Assembly (NCBI GenBank): GCA_009363875.1
Contig: CM018694.1
Span: 28,033,415-28,097,414, forward strand
Direction: 5' to 3'
Length of the DNA: 64,000 bases
From: Mikania micrantha
Lineage: Eukaryota; Streptophyta; Magnoliopsida; Asterales; Asteraceae
Shown here piece after piece: positions 55,667 to 64,000 of the stretch. How positions within the stretch are numbered: position 1 is the stretch's first letter; the number at the start of each line of letters is the position of its first letter. Below the pieces are notes generated by a model that saw nothing but the letters and a program-made list of their open reading frames with translations, searched no databases and was not told the DNA's origin. The translations under genes and the position numbers were made by a program.

Positions 55667-57400
55667 TGATGTGTTGCAAAACACATCTGTTTTTCCTTTT
55701 GTTTCTATTGAGTTTCTGTACAGTTTTATTCGGTTTAGAGTCGATTTATGCTGGTTCTTCACAATTCTGTAATTTCATGCTCGCAGGTAATAAACATGTC
55801 ATTTTGGTGCAAAAGATAAAACAATTGAGCTCCCGGTTGGAAAAGAACAAACCCGAAGACAAAAGAAGTCAAAAGCTGGAAATTTACCTTGTCGCGCTAC
55901 GCGACGACCAAAGAAAACCCTGTCGCGCTACGCGACAGGTGGAAATGACTGAAATGCCCCTCACTTAATAATGCCGGTTGACCCGACTATTTTGTCGGGT
56001 AGTGGAACCTGTCGCGCTAAGCGAAGGGTTTGGAGGAACCTGTCGCGCTACGCGACAGGGTTAAATTTCCAGAATTTCGAGTTTTAAACTTTGGAAACGG
56101 CTGGAGTCGAGGAGATTCGATTTTGGACGACCAGAGACGACCTAGGAGGCGACAAGAGGCTAGAGAACAAGATTGGAGTCGATCTTGATCATCGGAAGCC
56201 CTAGACGAGTGATCCGAAGGGTGTAACGTGATCGGTTTACTTTGTTTCTCTTGTTTCTCATGTTTTCTTACTTTAAACTTATTATGATTTCTGTTCATAC
56301 AATGTTTCTTGGCTAAACATTTAGAACTATCTAGGTTGGATGATTATACATGTTTGATTTTGGTTTGATTCGGTTTTAGAACATTATGATGTGATGGATT
56401 TATGATTTAAAGACTTGGTTTTGAATATTGGATGTGTATGTGTATCTTGGATTGTTAAATGATTGATATTATTTTCCTCATGTGTCTTGGTGATTGTCTG
56501 TCACATAATAGGTGCATGCTAGAATCAATTACTGTGTGTTTTTGATTAGTGGATGAGTTGCTTTGGCCGAGTGATTCATAGGAATGTTTTATTATGATTT
56601 AAATGATTAAGATGTGCAACTTGCTTCAACAGCCGTGAGGTGAGAAGTTGTCGATAAGTCTTGGATGTTGGATTTCTAGTTAGAGCCTTTGTGAGAAGAT
56701 CTTTCTAGTATGTCTATCAAATCATGTTTATCGAGTCCAATAGGAAAATCCAAGTTATCCCTAGCATTTAAGTGAACTGTGACTTTCGCGCCGTGAGGTA
56801 GAATGTGTGACAGTTATTTCTTTGGTGTTTTGAGATTATTGTACTGTGAGGTAGGTAATCTAGCGGATATTTCATAAATAGTTGGATAACCTGTGAGGGA
56901 AATCCATGTGTCCGGTTGTTTAACGGCTTTTAGGATCTTTGGTTGACTATCCTTGAGAAGGGTCGAGGGTGCTCTAATTTTCCTGTGAGTTTAGTATTTT
57001 AAGATCCCGGTATCACATTAGTTCCAATCCCCGATAGAACCTTGTCAAACATGTATATGATTCAAGCCTAGGTAGTGCTTCTTATCTTCTCTGATTTAGT
57101 CTTTGGTTTGCTCGTCTGTTTTAGTCTATTTAAGTTATTATTAGTTTTGTTAGAAAACCCCCCTTCCTTATTATTATTTTATTTAAGTACAAAATTGTGT
57201 ATAGATAAGTCCTAGAGTCTAGTTAGTACAGTCTGTAGAAGTCTGTGGGTTCGATATCCGGACTTACTTTTGTCTTGCTGCATACGGTAGGTACACTTGC
57301 CTGTCGGTAGCTTAGGTTTTAGAGAGTCTAGATTTATTACTTTGTGTCTAGTTTATAGTCGGTTTTTAGTTAGTTTTATAGCTAAGCTCCGTCGACATCA
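55667..57400 (+). repeat. 5' LTR of element E (1,734 bases)
   Basis: Starts 'tgatgtgttgcaaaacacat', where 'atgtgttgcaaaacacat' is itself an inverted repeat, and ends 'ccgtcgacatca'. Contains four GTCGCG-CTA-CGCGAC-type dyads (55891-56056). Frames over this LTR (such as 55666-55968 and 56017-56298) recur in the 3' LTR simply because the LTRs are repeated. Confidence 0.95.
55891..56056 (+). repeat. GTCGCG-CTA-CGCGAC dyads in element E 5' LTR
   Basis: At 55891-55905, 55922-55936, 56011-56024 (imperfect: ctaagcga) and 56042-56056. Two have longer arms, CCTGTCGCG and CGCGACAGG. Each can form a 6-9 bp stem with a three-base loop, or be a palindromic protein site. Matching copies are in the 3' LTR (62143, 62174, 62263, 62294). 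Confidence 0.85.
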
Positions 57401-57406
57401 AGTTTT

Positions 57407-57424
57407 TGGCGCCGTTGCCGGGGA
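57407..57424 (+). promoter_or_regulatory. Primer binding site of element E (tRNA-Asp)
   Basis: TGGCGCCGTTGCCGGGGA, complementary to the 3' end of plant tRNA-Asp, six bases after the LTR. This primer choice is typical of Athila-type elements and sets E apart from the tRNA-Met chromoviruses around it. Confidence 0.92.
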
Positions 57425-57570
57425 CTTCTTAGTCGATTGTGCCTACTAGTTCTTTTTCTTATCTGTGCATATTTGTGTTTATTTTGCTTTTCAATTTTAG
57501 TTTATTTTTTATTTTGTTTTGTTTTATTTCTTTTTGATTTGCTTTTATTTGATTGCAGGTTTGGTAGTGT

Positions 57571-60072
57571 ATGCCACACTTACGCTCACACGGACCGCCA
57601 CCTGAGCTTGCATTGCCATCAAGGAGCGATTCACGGGACTTTTCTGAAGGTTCTACGAGCGAGGTAAGTGCTTCTACTCCCGTTTCTGCAGATTTTTCTG
57701 AGCACACACCACCATCTTCTTCTAGTTCTTCCACCCATTCTAGTCCACGTTTGCACTTTATTCCACCAATGGCTGAGCGTCGGACCGTTCATCAGCAGGC
57801 CACTGCGGGATTCACGGGGCTTAATAACCCCATTTTACTGCCACCGATCCCGAATGAAAATTCATGGCAGATTCCTTCATATATCATGAATGCGATTAAT
57901 AACTCTCAGTTTAATGGTCGTGATGATGAAGATGCTCCCGCACACCTTGCTAGGCTCACTCGTATCTGTGGTACCTTCAATCTTCAAGGTGCCACTAATG
58001 ATGCGATTTTTCTACAGCTTTTTCCTTTTTCTTTATCGGGGCGAGCAGCTACTTGGCTCGACTCTCATCCTCCAGGCACTTTTACTACTTGGGTTAGCCT
58101 TCGGGATGCTTTTCTTAAAAAGTACTTCCCACCTGCTAAGGCCGCCCGCCTGAGAGATGAGATCCATTCATTCCGAATGGCCCCTGATGAGCCTTACTAT
58201 CTTGCGTGGGAAAGGTTTCAAAATCTTCTAAGCCGATGCTCCCAGCATGGTTTGTCTGAATGGGCCCTTGTAGAGAAATTCTACAATGGGCTCACATATG
58301 AGACTCGTGCCCGATTTGACACGTCTGCAGGAGGCCACCTCATGGGTAAGAGGGATGTGGCCGAATGCAATGATCTTTTTGAGAGCTTCGCTCAGTCCGA
58401 GCATGAGCAACGGTCATCAAATAGGAATTCCACTCCTATTGCTAGTTCTTCCTCTTCTACAAGAGGAGTTCACCACGTCAATGTGGACACTAGTGTTGCT
58501 GCTGCTCTTGAGTCTTTAGCTAGGGATGTCAAGGAGTTGAAGATGAGAGTAGATAGGTGTGAGATTTGTAGGGGTGGTCATGCCACTTCTGAGTGTTTGG
58601 TGAGCCAGGAGCAGGCTAACTATCTAGGAGGGCAAGGTAGGTTTGGACAGTCTTATAACCCCGGTTTGGGAAATTCTCAGAACCAAACCTATAGATCTTC
58701 AGGTAATCCCCCTGGTTTCCATCATAGTTATCATCAAAACCAGGGGCAGGGTCAGCCTAGTGGTAGTTCTGGTAGCACTTCAGGTGCTGGTGGTGGTTTG
58801 GGTAGGATAGAGGAATTATTGACTCAGTTAGTGGCTAAGGATGCCACTACACAGAAGATCCTACATGAACATGACGTTCTCCTCAAGAACCAGCAATCTG
58901 CGTTCTTGGATTTACAGCGAACGGTTGGTGACATCGCCAAACGGTTGGATGAACGACCCCAAGGTCAGTTCCCGGGTCAGCCCCAAACCAACCCAAATGC
59001 CCACGTTAAGGCGGTCACTACTCGTTCTGGAGGAGGTAGAGGAGAGGTGTTCATACCGCCAGTGTTGGTGGAAGTTGAGGAGAGTGAGAAGGTGGTTCCA
59101 CCGGTTGATGAAGTTGAGGAAGAACCGGTGGATGAGGAAATTGAAATGGAGACTCCTGGGAGGGTGCCCCCGAGGCTAGTCCCAGCAAGTACCGCATCTA
59201 ACAGTGAGTCTCTCGTTGAGAAGCCGGCAGTTGGTAAGCCGGTCATGTTTAAACCCACCACGGAGATTGATCTTACCCGTGTTCCTTATCCGGCGCGTTT
59301 GACCAATCAAAAGCACGCTAAGGAATACGGGCACTTTCTTGACATGTTTAGACAACTCAAGATCAATCTCCCATTTATTTATGCCCTTCAACACATACCC
59401 AAGTATGTCAAGTTTCTGAAAGAGTTGCTGAAGGGTAAGGATCGTTTAGGAGAGGTCGCCAACGTACCATTGAGTGCGGGTTGTTCCGCGGTGATTTTAA
59501 ACAAGCTTCCCGAAAAGCTTGCGGATCTGGGAATATTTACTATCCCGTGCTTATTTGGAGATGATGTGAGGAGGTATGCTCTGGCGGACTCAGGGGCTAG
59601 CATCAATCTGATGCCATATTCTCTTTACGAGGAGCTAGCCCTTGATGAATTGTCCCCCACACGCATGACGTTATCATTGGCAGACCGGTCGGTTAAGTGT
59701 CCACGGGGGATTCTGAAGAATGTATTAGTCAAAGTGGATAGGTTTATGTTTCCCGTGGATTTTGTTGTGATGGACATGGAGGCAGACACGGCTGTTCCCA
59801 TCATTTTGGGGCGCCCATTCTTGCGCACCGCCAAGGCGATTATAGACGTGTATGAAGGAAAACTCACTTTTAGAGTGGGTGATGAGAGCGTTTGTTTGAA
59901 GGTGGCAAAGTCTATGAGGGCCGGTGGTGAATTAGTCCATAAAGATGAGGGTGAGTTAATGAATCATGATGTAGGTGTGAATGAAGTCATGAGAGGAGGA
60001 CCAGGGGATGTTGTGGATTGTGGTCTTGATGAGATTGTAGGGGAGGAGATCTCTTTGGATCCTCCCATCTGA
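57571..60072 (+). CDS. gag: gag-protease polyprotein of element E
   Basis: 833 intact codons from ATG at 57571 to TGA. The N-terminus is Ser/Pro-rich; residues about 150-275 match the Retrotrans_gag capsid domain ('RAATWLDSHPPGTFTTWVSL', 'RLRDEIHSFRMAPDEPYYLA', 'VEKFYNGLTYETRARFD'). C330-C342 is a knuckle-like CEICRGGHATSEC (C-X2-C-X3-H-X4-C). A Gly/Gln/Ser-rich linker and an acidic stretch follow. The aspartic protease has D673-S-G ('ALADSGASINLMPYSLYEEL') and 'AVPIILGRPFLRTAKAIIDV', typical of Athila pro; DSG in place of DTG is found in this group. It ends soon after protease, without reverse transcriptase. Its openness suggests recent selection on the parent or youth. Confidence 0.93.
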   Translation: MPHLRSHGPPPELALPSRSDSRDFSEGSTSEVSASTPVSADFSEHTPPSSSSSSTHSSPRLHFIPPMAERRTVHQQATAGFTGLNNPILLPPIPNENSWQIPSYIMNAINNSQFNGRDDEDAPAHLARLTRICGTFNLQGATNDAIFLQLFPFSLSGRAATWLDSHPPGTFTTWVSLRDAFLKKYFPPAKAARLRDEIHSFRMAPDEPYYLAWERFQNLLSRCSQHGLSEWALVEKFYNGLTYETRARFDTSAGGHLMGKRDVAECNDLFESFAQSEHEQRSSNRNSTPIASSSSSTRGVHHVNVDTSVAAALESLARDVKELKMRVDRCEICRGGHATSECLVSQEQANYLGGQGRFGQSYNPGLGNSQNQTYRSSGNPPGFHHSYHQNQGQGQPSGSSGSTSGAGGGLGRIEELLTQLVAKDATTQKILHEHDVLLKNQQSAFLDLQRTVGDIAKRLDERPQGQFPGQPQTNPNAHVKAVTTRSGGGRGEVFIPPVLVEVEESEKVVPPVDEVEEEPVDEEIEMETPGRVPPRLVPASTASNSESLVEKPAVGKPVMFKPTTEIDLTRVPYPARLTNQKHAKEYGHFLDMFRQLKINLPFIYALQHIPKYVKFLKELLKGKDRLGEVANVPLSAGCSAVILNKLPEKLADLGIFTIPCLFGDDVRRYALADSGASINLMPYSLYEELALDELSPTRMTLSLADRSVKCPRGILKNVLVKVDRFMFPVDFVVMDMEADTAVPIILGRPFLRTAKAIIDVYEGKLTFRVGDESVCLKVAKSMRAGGELVHKDEGELMNHDVGVNEVMRGGPGDVVDCGLDEIVGEEISLDPPI

Positions 60073-60345
60073 GTTGATGATTGTGAACTCTTGGGTTAAA
60101 CTCCCAAGTGTATAGTTTGTAGATTTTAGTTTTTCATGTGTTCATTTTCGTTTGTTTGCTTTCGTTTTTGTGCGTTTTAATGTGTTTTGCAGGTTTTTGA
60201 TCGATTTGATGCCATAATGATGAATTGGAGTCACTAGGTATGTATTTCTGAGCTTTAGAAGGGTTTTGGATGGTTGGGAATGATTTGGGGTGAAAATTTT
60301 GGCTAAGGCATGAAAATTCCAGAAACTTTCTGGAAAAATGACCCC

Positions 60346-60468
60346 GTCGCGTCACGCGACACCTACAGGGCCATCTGTCGCGCTACGCGAGAGATTTTGG
60401 TCAACAAGCGGGTCAAACTTTTGTCGCGTATCGCGACGGCCATTTGAGATCCTGTCGCGGTACGCGAC
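60346..60468 (+). repeat. GTCGCG-NNN-CGCGAC dyads in element E tail
   Basis: GTCGCG-TCA-CGCGAC (60346-60360), GTCGCG-CTA-CGCGA (60377-60390), GTCGCG-TAT-CGCGAC (60423-60437), GTCGCG-GTA-CGCGAC (60454-60468). The arms are constant while the three central bases vary. Confidence 0.85.
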
Positions 60469-61907
60469 GGGTCCTGGAATGCTTAAAAGTGTTTAAAAAC
60501 CCTAGTTTTCAAGTTTTACCCCCAATTTCCTTTCATACATCGTGTTCACTACCGTAGGAGGCTTTCTAAGTTCATTTTGTTGCATTGGATTGATGTTCTT
60601 TTCAATTTTTTTTTTAATTAGTTCTTAATTTTCTTTATTTGTGTTTTTCTTTGTTAATTTTAGTTAATTGGTAGGGTCGGTTTGTGGTTGGACTTAATCA
60701 TGGATATCATTATTTTCTTTGGATGCGTTGATGCTTGTTTGATCTTTGTTCGGTGTAGATCTTATGTGATTGTTTGTAGCTTGCGGAGCAGAATTGTAGA
60801 TTGTGGAGTTACATGGAAAGAATGGCACTTGACGTTCTTCTCTTCAACCAGCTAAGTCATTTTTAGTTTTTAGTTTTTAGTTTTCTTTTGGTTTTCCTTT
60901 TTCTCTACATTGGGGACAATGTAAAGTTTAAGTGTGGGGATGGGAAACCTAGTTTAATTTTGTTTCAGTAGTTAATTTTTCAATTTTAGTTTTAGTTTAC
61001 TTAAGTTTTTGAGTCAAAATTTTTGAAAATTTTTGAAAAATTTTAAATTTTATTTTTGTTCTTACATCTTTGGCTTAGATCTTCTTTTTCCTTGTTTAAG
61101 TTGGTTGCAAAAGCATGATGGGAAATGATAGAAAAGTTAGGTTTGAGGGTTCCATTCATAGTTAACTAGTTGGTTTGGGTTTATGCTTTGGTTATGGGAT
61201 GTGTAGGTAGGCTCAACTGGTTGTTTTGGTCCCGTAAGATTGGTATAATTTTACTTAAATGCATGATTTTCATGGGAAACATCTTGGGGATTTGGAATTA
61301 ATGAAACTGTTTTCTAGTTGTAAAGGAGTCTTTGCATAATAACAAATGAGAGTTTTGAAAATTTGATTTTTGTGTTTGGCACATAAGTACTCTTTTTATG
61401 AGAATAAATCCGAGTCTTATGGCGCCTCCATTTCACCAAATAAGCTGAGTAAAAAGAAAAATAAAAGAAAAAAAAGTTGGACGAGAAACTTATGTGTCAC
61501 ACGTCGGGTTGCAGCCTGGTTGAAACACCACTAAGCTAAGTTCAATTAAAAAAAATGAATAAAAGAAAAATGCTCACGCTTTCAGCTGCTTCCATTATAA
61601 AAATCTGATTTGAGAAATATCTTGTTTATTTATATGTAAGGATGACTTGAAAGCTAGAATCCTGGATTGATTTGGTTTTAATTTCCTAAGTGTGGGTCTA
61701 ATGAAATGAAATGTAGAACATGAACATAATGAACCATGACTACGGGACTGGGAAAATCAGTATGGGTTTAAGAGGATGACGATACTTGCAATCTTTTCCA
61801 GAGCATTTAAATTTTGAATTAATGAGTTTAACTGTGTAGAAACCGTTTTATCTAGCTATGATCCCAGATTTTTGCATAAGCCTTTTTCAGGGACGAAAAA
61901 GGGATAA

Positions 61908-61916
61908 GTGTGGGGA
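61908..61916 (+). promoter_or_regulatory. Polypurine tract of element E
   Basis: 'gtgtgggga' next to the 3' LTR, the usual Athila-type plus-strand primer position. A similar site at 60930-60941 could be a second, internal one. Confidence 0.65.
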
Positions 61917-61918
61917 TG

Positions 61919-63652
61919 TGATGTGTTGCAAAACACATCTGTTTTTCCTTTTGTTTCTATTGAGTTTCTGTACAGTTTTATTCGGTTTAGAGTCGATTTA
62001 TGCTGGTTCTTCACAATTCTGTAATTTCATGCTCGCAGGTAATAAACATGTCATTTTGGTGAAAAAGATAAAACAATTGAGCTCCCGGTTGGAAAAGAAC
62101 AAACCCGAAGACAAAAGAAGTCAAAAGCTGGAAATTTACCTTGTCGCGCTACGCGACGACCAAAGAAAACCCTGTCGCGCTACGCGACAGGTGGAAATGA
62201 CTGAAATGCCCCTCACTTAATAATGCCGGTTGACCCGAATATTTTGTCGGGTAGTGGAACCCGTCGCGCTACGCGAAGGGTTTGGAGGAACCTGTCGCGC
62301 TACGCGACAGGGTTAAATTTCCAGAATTTCGAGTTTTAAACTTTGGAAACGGCTGGAGTCGGGGAGATTCGATTTTGGACGACCAGAGACGACCTAGGAG
62401 GCGACAAGAGGCTAGAGAACAAGATTGGAGTCGATCTTGATCATCGGAAGCCCTAGACGAGTGATCCGAAGGGTGTAACGTGATCGGCTTACTTTGTTTC
62501 TCTTGTTTCTCATGTTTTCTTACTTTAAACTTATTATGATTTCTGTTCATACAATGTTTCTTGGCTAAACATTTAGAACTATCTAGGTTGGATGATTATA
62601 CATGTTTGATTTTGGTTTGATTCGGTTTTAGAACATTATGATGTGATGGATTTATGATTTAAAGACTTGGTTTTGAATATTGGATGTGTATGTGTATCTT
62701 GGATTGTTAAATGATTGATATTATTTTCCTCATGTGTCTTGGTGATTGTCTGTCACATAATAGGTGCATGCTAGAATCAATTACTGTGTGTTTTTGATTA
62801 GTGGATGAGTTGCTTTGGCCGAGTGATTCATAGGAATGTTTTATTATGATTTAAATGATTAAGATGTGCAACTTGCTTCAACAGCCGTGAGGTGAGAAGT
62901 TGTCGATAAGTCTTGGATGTTGGATTTCTAGTTAGAGCCTTTGTGAGAAGATCTTTCTAGTATGTCTATCAAATCATGTTTATCGAGTCCAATAGGAAAA
63001 TCCAAGTTATCCCTAGCATTTAAGTGAACTGTGACTTTCGCGCCGTGAGGTAGAATGTGTGACAGTTATTTCTTTGGTGTTTTGAGATTATTGTGCTGTG
63101 AGGTAGGTAATCTAGCGGATATTTCATAAATAGTTGGATAACCTGTGAGGGAAATCCATGTGTCAGGTTGTTTAACGGCTTTTAGGATCTTTGGTTGACT
63201 ATCCTTGAGAAGGGTCGAGGGTGCTCTAATTTTCCTGTGAGTTTAGTATTTTAAGATCCCGGTATCACATTAGTTCCAATCCCCGATAGAACCTTGTCAA
63301 ACATGTATATGATTCAAGCCTAGGTAGTGCTTCTTATCTTCTCTGATTTAGTCTTTGGTTTGCTCGTCTGTTTTAGTCTATTTAAGTTATTATTAGTTTT
63401 GTTAGAAAACCCCCCTTGCTTATTATTATTTTATTTAAGTACAAAATTGTGTATAGATAAGTCCTAGAGTCTAGTTAGTACAGTCTGTAGAAGTCTGTGG
63501 GTTCGATATCCGGACTTACTTTTGTCTTGCTGCATACGGTAGGTACACTTGCCTGTCGGTAGCTTAGGTTTTAGAGAGTCTAGATTTATTACTTTGTGTC
63601 TAGTTTATAGTCGGTTTTTAGTTAGTTTTATAGCTAAGCTCCGTCGACATCA
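61919..63652 (+). repeat. 3' LTR of element E (1,734 bases)
   Basis: Same length as the 5' LTR and identical apart from about nine substitutions, for example 'gtgaaaaag' for 'gtgcaaaag', 'cccgaatatt' for 'cccgactatt', 'tcggggag' for 'tcgaggag', 'atcggctta' for 'atcggttta'. Followed by TGCAT (63653-63657). Confidence 0.95.
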
Positions 63653-64000
63653 TGCATTCTTTCAGAATGTGTTTAGTTACAATCAATTTACCATCAACTA
63701 GCTCTACTGTGTACTCAACCTCTAAGGGTGTTGGGGTTATGGCAAGTATCTCACTAAAATCCTTAGGTATAAAACTTTTCTCAGCTCCAGTATCAAACAA
63801 CACAGAGACATAATTATCATTTAAGAGATACGTACCAATTGCAAGGTTGGGATCCCTTCTGGCCTCCTTTTCCCCGTTCACGAAGGCTCGTCCCTTTGGA
63901 CCGTTATTGTTCCCGTTATTGTTGTTGTTTTTCAGATGTGGGCAGTCCCTCTTGAAGTGCCCTGGCTTTCCACATTCGAAGCAGCCCTTTGGTGCTTCAA
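63653..64000 (-). pseudogene. Protease N-terminus and gag zinc knuckle of element D (partial)
   Basis: On the minus strand: knuckle CFECGKPGHFKRDC (63983-63942), an Asn-rich linker, 'GTYLLNDNYVSVLFDTGAEK' with the protease DTG, and 'VELVDGKLIVTKHILKECM', broken at 63653 by element E. The polypeptide resumes at 55666 in the same sense. The gene runs off the right edge. Confidence 0.9.

Larger units (their letters stand above)
60073..61918 (+). other. Noncoding 3' tail of element E
   Basis: No coding region of note. It holds four more GTCGCG-type dyads (60346-60468), the palindrome 'acattggggacaatgt' (60907-60922) directly before 'aagtgtggggat' (60930-60941), another 'taagtgtgggtct' near 61688, and the LTR-adjacent 'ataagtgtgggga' (61904-61916). 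In full-length Athila elements this position would carry pol and an env-like region; neither is left. Confidence 0.7.
55667..63652 (+). mobile_element. Element E: Athila-like gag-protease-only retrotransposon, TSD TGCAT
   Basis: A complete 7,986-base element with two 1,734-base LTRs, tRNA-Asp primer site, one 833-codon gag-protease frame, a 1.8 kb noncoding tail with 'aagtgtggggat' polypurine-like sites, and TGCAT on both sides. It lacks reverse transcriptase, RNase H and integrase in any frame, so it must rely on another element. LTRs differ at about nine positions, so insertion is recent. It interrupts the protease region of element D. Confidence 0.95.
49664..64000 (-). mobile_element. Element D: Ty3/gypsy chromovirus, interrupted by element E, incomplete at right
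   Basis: Minus-strand chromovirus: 3' LTR 49664-52393, polypurine tract, chromodomain and integrase, RNase H, reverse transcriptase, protease C-terminus to 55666; then element E; then protease N-terminus and gag knuckle from 63653 to the window edge. The 5' LTR, primer site and most of gag lie outside. At least two frameshifts and two stops are present. Target duplication cannot be checked. Confidence 0.9.

Noticed and set aside
55666..55968. 100-codon frame found in both element E LTRs
   Set aside because: LTR repetition explains the conservation; it reads through the GTCGCG dyads and has no domain.
63942..64000. Host zinc-finger gene at the right edge
   Set aside because: The CCHC spacing and the retropepsin that follows show it is gag of element D.

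Overview
The window is plant nuclear DNA made almost entirely of nested LTR retrotransposons; I find no intact host gene. The evidence is Ty3/gypsy chromoviruses of the Tekay/Del type (initiator tRNA-Met primer sites, 2.6-4 kb LTRs, C-terminal chromodomain), an Athila-like element with a tRNA-Asp primer site, a copia-type gag relic and an AT-rich fold-back MITE. The gag zinc-knuckle regions resemble those I know from Asteraceae (daisy family) repeats, so a large-genome Asteraceae is my best guess; this is inference. All alignments and difference counts were made by eye.

Layout. (1) 1-1617: LTR fragment, minus orientation. (2) 2340-6303: degenerate minus-strand chromovirus, cut off inside integrase. 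(3) 6304-11118: composite of LTR-like pieces with several short tandem-repeat fields. (4) 11212-14744: decayed plus-strand copia-type gag relic. (5) 14746-15631: start of another LTR, with a fold-back MITE (15115-15513) in a (TA)n tract. (6) 15632-28239: element C, complete minus-strand chromovirus with TSD CTAAC. (7) 28240-29612: non-TE-like flank. (8) 29613-40031: element B, young plus-strand chromovirus with TSD TTACA. (9) 40121-45717: tandem duplicate of 24100-29612 plus 40037-40120. (10) 46364-49663: LTR-like DNA with a tRNA-like segment. (11) 49664-64000: element D, minus-strand chromovirus leaving the window on the right. (12) 55667-63652: element E, Athila-like, TSD TGCAT, inserted in D's protease region.

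Order of events that the sequence supports: C inserted (LTRs differ by large indels and many substitutions); a 5.6 kb segment covering C's 5' end and flank duplicated in tandem across the microhomology TCCT (copies differ at roughly 20 sites); B then inserted into the left copy only (LTRs differ at about 4 substitutions), leaving an empty TTACA site in the right copy. Separately, D inserted into an older LTR and E inserted into D (E's LTRs differ at about 9 sites).

How the parts work together: each complete element carries its own LTR promoter, primer site, gag and, in B, C and D, pol. B's pol is open over 1,149 codons but gag and the chromodomain are broken. C and D carry several stops and frameshifts. 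E has an open gag-protease frame but no reverse transcriptase, RNase H or integrase, so it would depend on enzymes from another element.
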